Under the pieces are notes generated by a model. That model had not been told where the DNA came from, ran no database searches, and saw nothing but the letters and a program-made list of their open reading frames with translations. The position numbers and the translations under genes are program-made. A DNA stretch of 64,000 nt from Valencia hispanica (Eukaryota > Chordata > Actinopteri > Cyprinodontiformes > Valenciidae), in assembly GCA_963556495.2 (NCBI GenBank), contig OY747704.1, positions 38,957,001-39,021,000 on the forward strand. Reading direction: 5' to 3'. Of this stretch, positions 1 through 12,449 are shown piece after piece; the first letter of the stretch is position 1; every line of letters begins with the position of its first letter.

Positions 1-1173
1 GGATTTAGATCTGGACTTTGACTGGGCCATTCTAACACATGGAAATGTTTTGTTTTAAACCATTCCATTATTGCCCTGGCTTTATGTTTAAGGTTGTTGT
101 CCTGCTGGAAGGTGAACCACCGCCCCAGTCTCAAGTCTTTTGCAGACTCCAAGAGGTTTTCTTCCAAGATTGCCCTGTATTTGGCTCCATCCATCTTCCC
201 ATCAACTCTGACCAGCTTCCCTGTCCCTGCTGAAGAGAAGCACCCCCAGAGCATGATGCTGCCACCACCATATTTGACAGTGGGGATGGTGTGTTCAGAG
301 TGATGTGCAGTGTTAGTTTTCCGCGACACATAGCGTTTTGCATTTTGGTCTCATCTGACCAGAGCACCTTCTTCCACATGTTGGCTGTGTCCCCCACATG
401 GCTTGTGGCAAATTGCAAACGGGACTTCTTATGGTTTTCTTTTAACAATGGCTTTCTTCTTGCCACTCTTCCATAAAGGCCAACTTTGTGCAGTGCACCA
501 CTAATAGTTGTCCTATGGACAGATTCCCCCACCTGAGCTGTAGATCTCTGCAGCTCGTCCAGAGTCACCATGGGCCTCTTGGCTGCATTTCTGATCAGTG
601 CTCTCCTTGTTCGGCCTGTGAGTTTAGGTGGACGGCCTTGTCTTGGTAGGTTTACAGTTGTGCCATACTCCTTCCATTTCTGAATGATCACTAGAACAGT
701 GCTACGTGGGATGTTCAAGGCTTGGGAAATCTTTTTGTAACCTAAGCCTGCTTTAAATTTCTTAATAACTTTATCCCTGACCTGTCTGGTGTGTTCTTTG
801 GACTTCATTGTGTTGTTGCTCCCAACATTCTCTTAGACAACCTCTGAGGCCGTCACAGGGCAGCTGTATTTGTACTGACATTAGATTACACACAGGTGCA
901 CTCTATTTAGTCATTAGCACTCATCAGGCAATGTCTATGGGCAACTGACTGCACTCAGACCAAAGGGGCTGAATAATTACGCACACCGCACTTTTCAGTT
1001 ATTTGTAAAAAATGTTTGGAATCATGTATGATTTTCGTTCCACTTCTCACGTGTACACCACTTTGTTTTGGTCTTTCACCTGGAATTCCAATAATTTGAT
1101 TCATGTTTGTGGCTGTAATGTGACAAAATGTGGAAAAGTTCAAGGGGGCCGAATACTTTTGCAAGCCACTGTA
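1..1173 (-). mobile_element. Tc1/mariner-like element, transposase degraded, left end off window
   Basis: The transposase reads leftwards from a Met at 808. It starts MKSKEHTRQVRDKVIKKF and includes the helix-turn-helix ISQALNIPRSTVLVIIQKW, a GRPP linker and the first DDE block VLWSDETK. After that the frame is broken by a deletion, although further Tc1 sequence continues to base 1. The 5' untranslated part and inverted repeat run to GCAAGCCACTGTA ending at 1173, a typical teleost Tc1 terminus with the TA target. The other terminus is outside the window. Confidence 0.9.
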
Positions 1174-1907
1174 AATGACCTGTAATTTGAAATGGCTACA
1201 GAAAAGAAGCAGTGTAATAAATATTGAGTAAATCATTTAGTGCAGATCCAGAGACACCAAATCAATCCCTTAGCCAGTCAATTATGCCTCAATGGTAAAC
1301 TTGCAAAGATTGAGGACAGGTCCAACATAAGCAAGACAGCACAGTTTTCATTCATCACATAGCATTAAAATGTCATTTTAAAATTTAGGGGCAGACATTT
1401 CTGTAGGATGGGCTTTATGGAAACCTGACTGACATTTACTAAGGGTGTTTTATTTACTCAAAGCAGCACTTTTCTGAATTATTGTGAAGAACGGTTAATT
1501 CAGAGTGTGGATGGAAATTCACTGATACTTGACTTTTGGCCAGCAAGGCATTGATAACAGTAAACAACAAACTGAAAGACATGGGTACAATTTCCAAACA
1601 ACATGAAGAGTTTCAAATTGAGCCAACTAATTTGCAAACTCAGACAGGGACATAGGTAGAAATGTATCTAAGACAACATGGTCAGCTGGAATAGAAATAA
1701 GACACAGGGACAGCTGATCTAAAACTTCATCCTGACATGATCAACCTCACAAAAGACAAAAGAAAGTAGTGACTGTTTATTAGAAGAAACAGGCAGAGCA
1801 TACTGAACTGGAATTACAACGTCACCAGATTGGAGACCAGATCAGAAAAGTAAGCATCTCTTGCTTCTTTAACTGAGGTGAACTGAAAAGTTAAAAGTAC
1901 ATACTCA

Positions 1908-2018
<111 letters not shown>

Positions 2019-5000
2019 CTAATGGAAGAAAATAAGTATATTTTGATTTCAGGTATCAAATGTAATTCAGATTATTGTCCAGAAAATACAAGATTTTCCC
2101 CCTTAAAACTGCTACTGAAGAGCCTCAAAAGCAAATTGTTCTCAAAGAAAACTCCCCCAAATGTTTACAAAAGAGCTTTGCTCCTAGGAGCAAAGATATC
2201 TTCTAAAGAGTTCTCAAAGAAGCTTCATTTGATCCCTTTTCTTGTGAAAAGCTGGAAAACCTTTACACAGAAACAAGCTATGGGAGGAGATTCTTATGAC
2301 CACAGCTTAAATAAATGTAGTGAGCTGACAGTAGAAACACTACAAACACTTTCCAAATAATGGAAATAAAATGTTTTCAAGAAATAATAAGGATCCTATA
2401 AAGATGTTATTCCCAAAGGTTACTGTAAGAGTTTAATACTGTATATATTTATACTCATAATTAGAGACACTGAAACATGTAAACCAGAAGTCAGCATATT
2501 CAGTTTATTATACCTAGCTCATTTCAACTCTTAAAAGAAACCCTTATCAAAAACTGGAAAAAACAAGATTCTATAACATAACCACCAATATTGTATTACT
2601 TTTACATAAAAATGCATTAATGAAATGTATATTTCGGCATAGAAAAGAAAAGGACAATCCCCAATATAAAATGATTGATCTTCAAAACAGGAATTCAGTT
2701 ATCCAAAAATATACATAACTACTAGTGTAAAAAACAGCAAACATGTTGTTCTAAATGTGGGTCCATAGACCGAAATGCAGAAGTTATCAAAATCCATTCC
2801 AGACATCAAGCCCTTCCTATACTTGTTGACCAGCTTTTTGCATGTTTACCCTTGAGAGATCACCTTGCCAACACTGTTATCTATAGCTTAGATTATTTTA
2901 AACTTCAATCTGACTGGGTTATGGAAAACTATGGGATAAACTGTATATACTTTTGTAATTACTATTCAATTTTAAGTCTTCATCAAAATCTATTTTGGCT
3001 TGGGTTTTAAATACTTTTGCAGTGCTAATAGTGAAATCTGTAGAGCCCAAGTAAGTTAGTTTACATAACAGCAGAACCTGGTAATGGAAGTATATAAAAT
3101 ACATGAAAGTTATAGTATACAAGAAGCACACACAAATTTACTGTATATTCTTTTTAATTACAAAAAATATAGTGTTTCACTTGTCAGGGAAAACCAAGGA
3201 AGGGGTTTCAATATGGGCAGAGCAATCTGCAAGTTCATCACCACAGCTAAATTTGTCAGATGGGTGAAAAATCATTTCTTAGTCTTCCATTGTTCCCAGC
3301 AAAGCTGGTTTCCAATTGTGGAAGGCTGACATGCATATATCGCTACAGGGTGACAGCTCAGTAACTGAATTAAAATCCCATTTCCTCATCAATCATGTTA
3401 AGAGCCGGTTTTGCTCTCTGCTCAATAACCCGAGGAAATATATGCCAATTGTGGTGCATCATAAGGATACTGTCAGCCAGCTGCATAGGAAAGATATCAA
3501 CTGAGAGCAGAAAAGAGTTTCAGGAGACATGAGGTGCTTTTGAGATGTTGGGGAAAGCATAAGCTATGCATATGCTTAATGGTCTTATCCTATGGAACCA
3601 ACTGAAAGCCGACTGATGTAACGGCTAATCAGCATCCGTAAATTAAATCATGAAAATCTGCTTTAGTCATTTTTTCCCCCACTTATGATCTTGAAATACA
3701 GCTTTGTTATCCAGGTTCTTCAACCAATCTATTACACAGCAACCATGTGTGATTTCAATAGAAAATAATGCACTTTTCTCTCATGATCAATGTCAATGTG
3801 CACTATGGCAGCTTCTGAGGTAAGTGGTGGGTAAAAAAAGCTTTAGAAAATGAGACTGATGCTGATGGCAGAAAGATGGGATAGATACCTGCTTTCTGTA
3901 CTGGACACCTGCTACTGTTTTTAAGATGAACTCGGTCATGTTAAATAACAAATCTCATCTGCAGTAATGTGGATGTTGATCCATTCTGCTGCGTTAAAGA
4001 CCTGATCGATAAAGCAAAGCTATCCGTTTACTGGTCTGCCTATGTTCAGACTTAAAGCTATGGTCCCAAGATATGGATCATTAGATCCCGGATCCATGAG
4101 GCTGAAATTAGCTTCGTCTGTAGAGTAGCCAGATTCAGCCTCAGAGCTTAGGAGCTCTGTCATCTGGGGGAAGTCGGAGTCTGTTTCTCTGCCTCAAAAG
4201 GAGTCAGCTTGGGTGATTTGGGATTCTGATCAGCATGCATCCTGGCCACCTCCTTCCATGTAAGGTCCACCGGTGGAAAGCTGCAGGGCAGACTCAAAAT
4301 ATGCTGAATTCAACGTACCACACAGATGGAAAGCTGGACGGATGGATTTTTATCTGAATACCTGAGAAGATTGGTATCTTCCAGAGAGGATTCAATTTAA
4401 CCTGGTGCTGCTTGAGAAAATGTATTCAATTACAGACACATAATCCATTTTTTGTTCAACCAAACGCTAAAAATGTCAGTAAGCTCATAAAGTGCTTTGA
4501 TAGAAATGATCATATCAGTTTTTTTAGAAAGAGAAAATAAAAGCCAGCCCATTATGCATACTGAATGTCAACAAGAGAGTAGTAAAAAAAAAAAAAAAAA
4601 AAGAATTTGCATTACAAAAACTGCAAATAAATTTGTTGCACTTAAAAGATAAGCCACTGCTAGGTTAGTGCCAGTTAGGAATCCATCTTTGTGTTTTCTT
4701 GGAACTGCTAAAGCCAACATCGATCCATTATAAATTTAAAAGCATTAGCAAAAAAGTCTTCAACACAAAAAAAGTGTTTTGCACAAACACTGGAGGTTCT
4801 GGTGTGTGCTTGATATTATTTCTTCACCCAACTGGACTCTGGGACTATAAGTGAATTAAAAGCATACTGTACTACACATCATTCAGTTTCCTCAATTCCA
4901 TTCAGAAAGGTAGATAAATGAGCAGCTGCTAAGACTTAAATTAGAAAAGCAGCCAATATTTGCCATTCAAGGGAATAGGTACAGAAAACTAGAACTACAG

Positions 5001-6900
5001 AGGATATGAAGGTCACAAACATGGAATGGTTCACATGCAATTTAAACTGGATGCATGAGAAGAACTATACCCAGCTTTAAAAAAAACTGTTAAATATCAC
5101 AGTGGCATTTATTTTAATAAATGATGAATTACTAAACAATTTTTGCTCATGCGTATAAAAATGACAGGATCAGACTGAAGCTTGCAACCAGATATACACT
5201 GTTTAATTATATGCTGTCCAACTACAAAAGAATAATTAAAAGCTGCTCATATTTGTGTGAATGTAAACTTTGTACCAAAAAAGCCACAGCAGTCAGAAAA
5301 ACTAACAGTATCATACTGCTCAGATTTAGTCTGTAGTTTTCTATGAGAGAGCCAATGTGTAAAATTCACAAATGCTTCAAGTGACCAGGAACAAAAGACC
5401 ATTCCAGAGACAAGTTGATGCTTTGTGGCTCATTGAACATGGTCAGTGACATGTTCTTATGGCTGGCAAAGAATCTCTATGAACAGCTTTGATCGAAGCT
5501 GCTTCCTATTTGGCAAAACCAATTATTATGATCTGTATGTCTGTGACAAAGCATATATATTAAACTTATTAAAATAACAGGTAAAATATAACTGTTCTAT
5601 CTTTCTCCATTATTTCTGAAAGTTGTTTTCCAATATAACCATAGAATTTGGTTTTGTGTCTATAAAGAAAAAAATACAACACCTTGGGGGAGCAGAACAG
5701 ATCATATTAACATTTGACAAAATCAATATCATCATGCCAAAAATACAGGTTGCTGTCTCGCCCGACTTCTGACCAGTAGAGCATGTGCAAAGCCATTCAG
5801 AAGGAACGGAAATATTTTTCTAACAATATCCACAGAAACACCCTCTGCCAAAGCTGCCACCGACAGCATGGTAATTTAGTCATTTAATTAACAAAGCCTT
5901 GATGTTATTGACCTTGCTGGTCAAACTGAAGCCCCAAAGGTTTTTAATTTCCTTAGCGCTCCGATTGTGTCCATTTGACTACTGTAATCGGAGCATAACA
6001 GGTCCCTCAAAAGCATGTTTCTAAAAATATTAGATTAGCAAAAACATGGACAAAACTGAACATTTGCTGCAATACACCTTTTAATAAGAGAAAACTAGAC
6101 TTTGGCTGCACACTTAAAATTCTGATTACCACACTTCAGCACATTGTATCAGCTAAATTCTTACTGCTGCATAATTTGTTTTTACACATTCTATTTTTGA
6201 TTAAAGAGAGTCTTAAAAAATCTTAAAATATTTAAACCCATTCTTTCATTTATCTTTAGGCTTAAGCAACTGTAAGTATAATCATACCAGAGGAACCTGT
6301 GCACTGGCCTATATATGCACATCAAGTTGGAAGTTTAATTTGATGTTTATACATCTTCAATCGAGACAGATCTTTATATGTTTCGCATTTCATGCTTGCA
6401 AAGCTGAACCAAGCAGATCAGTCTCATCAGCACAAAAGACACATTTTGGTGAACTTTAAAAGCACAAAAAGCTGGAGATTTTCTCTGATAATCTTTGTAT
6501 TTTACAAATAATTTATTGATAACAAATGGTGAAAGAAAAGTGATAGTCACTACAATTACACACACACTAAAGAATAAAAAAAGATTGACAACTAATACTC
6601 TGTAAATTCGGAACAATACTTCATGTAATGCAATATGGGAGCCATACACAGACTACTGGAGGCCATGTCAGTAGTGCCGGACCCAGATGAAACAAGTTTC
6701 ATATAGTGCCTTGCAAGAGTTTTTATTTTTATTTTTTTTATCATTGGAATATTTCTGTATTTTCTTGCCTTCTTCATTAGATGAGAGTTGGGGCTGGCAG
6801 TATTTCTGCTGTGGGGATGTTTAGAGAAGCTGGTCAGATGGAAACAGAGATGAAGCTACACAGGGAAATCCTGGGGGGTAAAAAATCTATTAGAGGCTAC
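2019..6900. other. Intron sequence without recognised genes
   Basis: This is AT-rich intron of OXCT1 with no convincing coding potential and no element I could assign. It contains an A-tract of about 19 at 4584-4602 and a small hairpin at 5958-5994 (9-bp arms). Confidence 0.6.
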
Positions 6901-6919
6901 GGAGGACCAGTTCTCCAAA

Positions 6920-7090
6920 GAAAATGCAGCTATGAAGCTGAAATACCTATGTGCAATGCTATTGACATGCTGCCGCTTGCAAGTCAGCCAATCCAGGAGC
7001 AGCATTAATTTTCATAGGTGCCGATTGGCTGTACCCTGGACATTGGATCATGGATGCTAGCTTCTGCAGTGGTGCTAAGACGGCTTCCAC
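6920..7090. repeat. Unclassified dispersed repeat, copy 1
   Basis: The segment GAAGCTGAAATA followed by a GCAATGCTA-like block, and later TAGCTTCTGCAGTGGTGCT, has a diverged counterpart in the same order at 32350-32520. I cannot assign it to a class; no tRNA-like head is evident. Confidence 0.4.
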
Positions 7091-7355
7091 TGTGCGTATC
7101 ATTGCATAAAAGGCGTTTTAAGTCTTTGAGTTATTTATTTTAAGTCCTTGAAGTATTTAAATTGGCAGGTATAAGCGTTTTTGGGGGGCTCAAGTATTCA
7201 TGGATTTCAGCTATTCATGAGTGGTTGTAGTCCCTAATCCTTGTAAATACAGATAATACACTGTATTCTTGTGTTAAATAAAATTTATATTTAACGTCCA
7301 CCTCTAAATGAAAATAACAACAGAACCTTTCCAACCATTCAGATACAGCTTGTCA

Positions 7356-7485
7356 TTTGAGCAAATTCTCCAAGAATGGGCAAAAACTTGATGTGTAAAG
7401 CTGTTAGAGACACACCAAAAAAGACTTGCACTTGTAATTGCAGAAAATGCTGACTCTACAAAATTTTTACTATGGTGGGGTTAAA
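7356..7485 (+). mobile_element. Tc1-like transposase 3'-end fragment
   Basis: The segment containing GAATGGGCAAAAACTTGATG, then a GAGACACACC block and AAGACTTGCACTTGTAATTG, corresponds to the C-terminal codons of the Tc1-like transposase seen elsewhere in this window (…EWAK…RLAAVIAA…). It has one internal stop. No inverted repeat was seen next to it, so it is an orphan scrap. Confidence 0.6.
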
Positions 7486-8380
7486 TTAGTGCGGTAAAAC
7501 AAATCTAATCAAGAATATAATTTTGTGGCTTCAAAATATAACAAAATAATAATAAATTTAGAAGAAAAATGGTTGAAAATAAATGTTAATTGGGTTAAAT
7601 TATGCCACAGTGGAAATAACAGGCAGGAATTGCATCCTGGGAAGCACATTTTGACTGGAGCTTCAGCTTGCCACACTTTAGGGGCTTGCTGCATTTTTTG
7701 AGTTGCCATGGCAACACTTGAATTTATTGTGGAAGTGTTTAGGTTTCGGTTTATGGTGGAAGTACCACAGAAAATGACCCCCTTCACAATGCAAGAGTTC
7801 CCACTTACCAACTGGCTTTTTTATTCCCCCTCTCCCCCTCCAATTCTCTGACGGTCTCCACTGTCTGATACAAATGGCTCTCTATTTAATAACATAGCGA
7901 CGGACTGCCACAATGGTTTGTTACCCAGACAACTAATGACAAGAATCAGAGAGACAGAACTGACAGAACTGACAGGAGGACAACGGAAACTGTTACAACA
8001 CAAAAAACCCAACAATGGTTGAAATGTCATACGACAAATATAGTGCAATTTACCAGGATTTTAATTTAAAGCCAAATGAATATTATTGTTGATTAAAAAG
8101 CGGAAGAGCTGGAGAAGGGAGCATAGAAATTCCAAAATGGGATGCGTGTGTCTGTGTGTTGAAAGGTGGGTCAACACTTGTAATATGGAAAACGGATCAC
8201 TATTATTGTTGCACTGCACTTCTGGAACTGAGTGCACCAACTCAGACTAGGACCAGTCGCAGCTGCGCCTGGTCGTATCGTGCGCGTTCACGTGAATACA
8301 AGCGTCGCTGTCTATGTTTACATACAGTCTATGGTCTCTGTGCTCGCTGCCTAGCAACACATCGACCCCAAGCGCAGCAA

Positions 8381-9161
8381 TGATGGAAGAGGGAGGCCCT
8401 TTTCTTCAGAAAAAGAAAAAGCTAATGAGATTAGGAAACTTTTATAATTATATCTGGAGCACAAAGATGTGTTGACTACCAAATTTAATAACAAATACGA
8501 ACAAACAAAAAAGCGCAGCTTGGAAGCTGATCACGGCTGCCATCAATAACGAGTTTAACGGCGGAGTGCGTACAGTTGATGAGGTGAGAAAAAAATTGAA
8601 CAAATCTCTTATCAAGAACAAAAAAAAAAACAATCTGCTCTTAAAAATCCCCAGACTGGTGGGGGTCCTCTTCCAAAAGCTTCGCCATATGGCACTATAG
8701 TTGTAGATATTTTTGGAGAGGATTCACCTGCTTTTGTCAGTCTTAATAGTGTTGACAGTTCAGCGCCAGTTCAACTGATAAAGAGAACTGGGAGGATGAG
8801 AGCTGCGCTGAGGAAAGGACAGATTTACAGCCACTAGTGGTAGGTCATTCATGAAGAAGCCTGAAATAATCCATAAACCTATGTTTTATTAACAATATTA
8901 AAATATTGTAGATTCAAATGAAAGACAGGAGGAGGAAGTCCCACACCAGTGACGCAGGAGGAGCTCCCAAAAAGGCTGTGTTCTTCTCGGAAACAAAAAA
9001 GAGACCAGGATGAGCTATAGAGAATCCTACTGGAAAAAGAGATGTATAGAGTGAAGGTTGAAACATCAAAGTTAAAGACTGAACAGGAAAAGCTGGAGCT
9101 TGAAAAAGAAAAGATAAAATTTGAAATTAAACTCCTCCGATGTCAGACAAGGGACAGTTAG
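8381..9161 (+). pseudogene. Harbinger Myb/SANT-like accessory gene, decayed
   Basis: Across frames the sequence reads EKANEIRKLL, then LYLEHKDVLTTKFNNKYEQ, then AAWKLITAAINNEF and VRTVDEVRKKLNKSL. This is the pattern of the Myb_DNA-bind_5-type domain of Harbinger accessory proteins (…HKDVIENK…WQLITAAFN…RTVEQVRKKW…). The tail at about 9042-9161 is a lysine/glutamate-rich coiled coil (KTEQEKLELEKEKIKFEI). Frameshifts and stops disrupt it. In active elements this protein takes the transposase to the nucleus and to the DNA ends. Confidence 0.65.
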
Positions 9162-9487
9162 TGTGTCCGAACAAGACAGTCATTTACCATTTTGTAAATT
9201 GTGTATAAATCCTATTTAGCTCTATTTAGCCTATATTACATGTTAATTTGAGGTCATTTTTATGCATGTCGTTTCAAATCAGCTTTTGATGATCATTTAA
9301 TGTTAATGTTTATAATATTTAAGGACACATTTATTCATTTATTTTTTGTTTTTAATATATGTACTTAATCATATACAAATAAATTTAAATCAACAATTTC
9401 TTCTTAATTGTGTGATTATATAGCCATTTAACAAGTTACATGGTTTGACATAACCTATCTTTTCTCTGCCACGCGCTTCAAATCTTG

Positions 9488-10749
9488 TTAAAGCTGCAGT
9501 CCGTATATTTATGCATCAAAGTTTTATGAATCTTTAAAATTATAGTGGGGTTCAATACTATAATAAAAGGTTAGTGCTCCACAACACTTGTTATTTTTCT
9601 TAATTCCACCTTCCTCACGTAGACCCCTATGCATTTCACACTGAGCGCCGAATTTTTCTAGCCAGTAGAATTCGAGTTTCCGGATTGTCGGCTGTCAATC
9701 AACTTGCAAGCGGATCGTGCAAACATGTGAACATGGGGCCATGCACGAAGACTGCTCCGTGTCTTCCCGTTTACAGTCACTATAGTGTGAGAGAGCATCA
9801 GTCATGCAGAAGTTGCTCACCTCCGAAATGTCCATAGCAAAAATACAATCGGATGGTGTTCAATAGGGCTTGCTGCTTACTACTTTGTGTCGCCACAGGT
9901 GATTCAATTCAATTCAAAAATACTTTATTGATCCCAGAGGAAAATTAAGTGTTTGTATAGCTCATATGATTAATTCTTTAAAGAGTTGTTATAGATGATG
10001 ATGGCTGTGGGCAGGAAGGATTTCCTGTAGCGGTCTGTATTGCAGCCAAACTGAAGAAGCCTCCGACTGAAGATGCCTCAGACTGAAGGCGCTCTGTTGT
10101 TGTGTGACTGTCTCATGAAGAGGATGCTAAGGGTTGTCCATAATTCTTTTGATTTTATGAAGAATCCTTTTTTGCATCATCATCACCAGAGGTTCCACAG
10201 TTGTCCCCAGAACAGAACCCGCCTTCCTTATCAGGTTGTTGAGCCTTTTTAAATCCCTAGCTCTGATGCTGCTACCCCAACAGATGACTGCTGAAGAGAT
10301 TACACTCTCCACAACATACTTTTAGAAGATCTGCAGCATCTTGCTGCAAACCTTGAAGGACCTAAGCTTCCTCAAGAAGTACAGTCTGCTCTGTCCCTTC
10401 TTGTAGACGGTTTCACTGTTGCGCCTCCAGTCCAGTCTGTTGTCCAGGTGAACTCCGAGGTATTTATATTCCTCAACCACCTCCACTTCTTCTCCCATGA
10501 TGGAAACAGTGTTTGACTTATCCCTGTTTCTTCTAAAATCTACAATCATCTTCCTTGTTTTGTTCACATTCAAGGTAAGATGATTGTTTCCACACCATGT
10601 CACAAAGCGGTCCACCAGCTCTCTGTATTCAGCTTCTTGTCCATCTCTGATACATCAGACAATTGCAGAGTCATCTTTTGGGAGGGGCCTTGGTACGTTG
10701 GATTAAAAAAAAATCTCTCTCCCTCAAATACTCCGGACTGCAGCTTTAA
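9488..10749. mobile_element. MITE with TTAAAGCTGCAGTCCG termini, split by a LINE
   Basis: The left end TTAAAGCTGCAGTCCGTATA at 9488 is mirrored at the right end by CGGACTGCAGCTTTAA ending at 10749, a 16-bp terminal inverted repeat with no mismatch. The body (9488-9900 and about 10676-10749) is non-coding. It is interrupted by a 3'-end LINE fragment at 9901-10675. The family is not assigned, and the terminal TTAA could be target duplication. Confidence 0.65.
9901..10675 (-). mobile_element. CR1/Rex1-like LINE, 5'-truncated (copy 2)
   Basis: The minus strand encodes the C-terminal part of a non-LTR reverse transcriptase ORF: RFVTWCGNNHLTLNV, then YKYLGVHLDNRLDWRRN, then GQSRLYFLRKLRSF, and a second block with SSAVICWGSSIRARDLKRL. 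A stop at about 10313 separates the blocks. The 3' end is the AATAAAGTATTTTTGAATTG tail also found at 35745 and 49085. The 5' end is truncated just after the RT DD motif (GATGACTCTGC), as is typical for LINEs. Confidence 0.8.
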
Positions 10750-11258
10750 GAGCATATGTTGGCTACAGTTTGACTTCCTCAGTGAAAGAATGTTATAGGT
10801 TGTTGATGATGTAATTGCAGATGAGTCGGCCATTAATAATCTTCGGGGACCGCATTCACAAGGTTTTCCTCCTCTTCTTCAAGAACCACATCATCTAGTC
10901 TAAGGAGGGGACGTTTTTTTCTTTTTTTTCAGTTTTTGTGGCCACATTGGCCTTTATTGTAAAGTGGACAGTACAGAAAGGGGGCGAGAAGTGGGGAAGC
11001 ACATTAGCAAATGTTCGCGGGGTGGAAGTGAACCCCCAGAAAACCGCATCGAGGACTGAGGCCTCTGAACATGGGCCGCCCGCATTAACCACTGTACTAC
11101 GCGACTCTCCGAGGCAGGGGAAGTCTTTTTGACACACAAATGTTGTGCAGTACAACAGCGGCAGCAATAATAACGCAAACAAGCTCCGGGTGCATGCATA
11201 GTTCACTGTGGAGGCAGTGGAACCTAAACAAACACAAAATTTATGTTAACTACTAACA

Positions 11259-11281
11259 TAACTACTACTACTACTAATAAT

Positions 11282-11326
<45 letters not shown>

Positions 11327-11354
11327 AACAATCATAATAATAACAACAACAAGC
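11259..11354 (+). repeat. (CTA/AAT/CAT/AAC)n trinucleotide microsatellite
   Basis: A compound trinucleotide array: ACT repeats, AAT repeats, about 14-15 CAT units, then AAT/AAC units. It sits exactly where the Harbinger transposase loses its C-terminal third. A plus-strand frame reading poly-His through it is an artefact of the repeat. Confidence 0.85.
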
Positions 11355-11359
11355 CGCCT

Positions 11360-12174
11360 ACGTTTGAGCACACGGACACACGGATGCAGCGCTCAATGAG
11401 TTTGCGGGTCATGGCGTGCTTCCTATTGTGGGTGCGCTCCTGTGCTGTTCTTGGTGCAATGACAGGAGTCATCAGCCATCTCTTTAGTGAGTACCCACTG
11501 TCACAGAAGAGAGTGCCAATTACTTGCCATGCCTCAAACTATCAAAGAAGAGCACTCTCTTAAGATGCGTACATCGTGTGTGTTGACCCAGGCCATTTAG
11601 CGACTAGGTCGTATATGGTCATTTCAGAGTTGCAGACAATCTGCACATTGACTGAATGAGAACCTCTTCTATTTACATTTAAATATTCGTGGTCAGAAGG
11701 AGCTTGAATGCGGACATAGGTGCCATCAATACACCAAATCATGCCAGATAGCCCTGATTTAAAATAAAAGTCCTGTTTTGTCTTCATCGCTTCTTCCTGC
11801 GTGGACAAATGAATTTAACGGTCCATGCAGCGCTGAAGAGACAAAGAAACTCTTCTTATTGCCCTGCAAGCCATTGTCCAATGGACGTTTATCATGTCCC
11901 CCATTGTATTCTGAAATGCCTCGTTTGCATAAAATCTCCGCGCAATTAGTAACTGCAGGCTAGAGGACAGCGCTCCGTTTCTCTCAGAGGAGTGCCGCAG
12001 CAGTGGGGAGAGCTCATAAATTATTTCAAAAAATGTCTGCCTATTAAATCTAAATCTTTCAAGCAACTGACTGTCCGAAAATATATCCAGTGGGTTTGTA
12101 CGATCCTGTAAAACATGCTCTCTTCTAAACGCTCTTTCCTGCCCAAGTCTGTAAATTAGACGCCTCGATGCCAT
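11360..12174 (-). pseudogene. HARBI1-like DDE transposase of PIF-Harbinger, truncated
   Basis: It starts MASRRLIYRLGQERAFRREH at 12174. The N-terminal part reads FRFNRQTFFEIIYELSPLL and ALSSSLQLLIARRFYAN, followed after a frame break by GMIWCIDGTYVRIQAPSDHE and VAKWPGSTH. The first catalytic Asp is in CIDGTYV. The second (GSTHD) is lost in a frameshift at about 11575. A further segment in another frame gives GTLFCDSGYSLKRWLMTPVI and TRKLIER with the final Glu. The C-terminus after IER is missing and replaced by the trinucleotide repeat. This is a dead copy. Confidence 0.85.
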
Positions 12175-12449
12175 TGTTTATAGGTCTACTAACGACTCCA
12201 ACAACGGCTGTAGAGTGATGATGGAAAATGATCATCGTCATGGATACTAGTCAGAACTGCCAACTTAAGCCTGGTCTATGCTAGGCGTAAAAGTTACACC
12301 TGGGCGTAGCTTCTAGAGGGCTTACGTGTGAGTGGTGCACTCGTCCAAACAATGAGTTGGGCATAAAATTAAAATCTATGTCGGACTTAAGGGTACACCC
12401 GGGCATACGACCAGCTGGTGCACTCCACTCCTGAAGCAGGGGACATCAT

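Noticed and set aside
2022..2360. 112-codon open frame on the plus strand next to an OXCT1 exon
   Set aside because: The composition is that of AT-rich intron, the start overlaps the exon acceptor on the opposite strand, and no family or splice context is recognisable.
5958..5994. GCTCCGATT…AATCGGAGC hairpin
   Set aside because: Nine-bp arms with a 19-nt loop can be expected by chance in 64 kb; no other support.
11243..11563. Open frame with a long poly-His/Asn run
   Set aside because: It is a translation of the CAT/AAT microsatellite and of the antisense strand of the Harbinger transposase.
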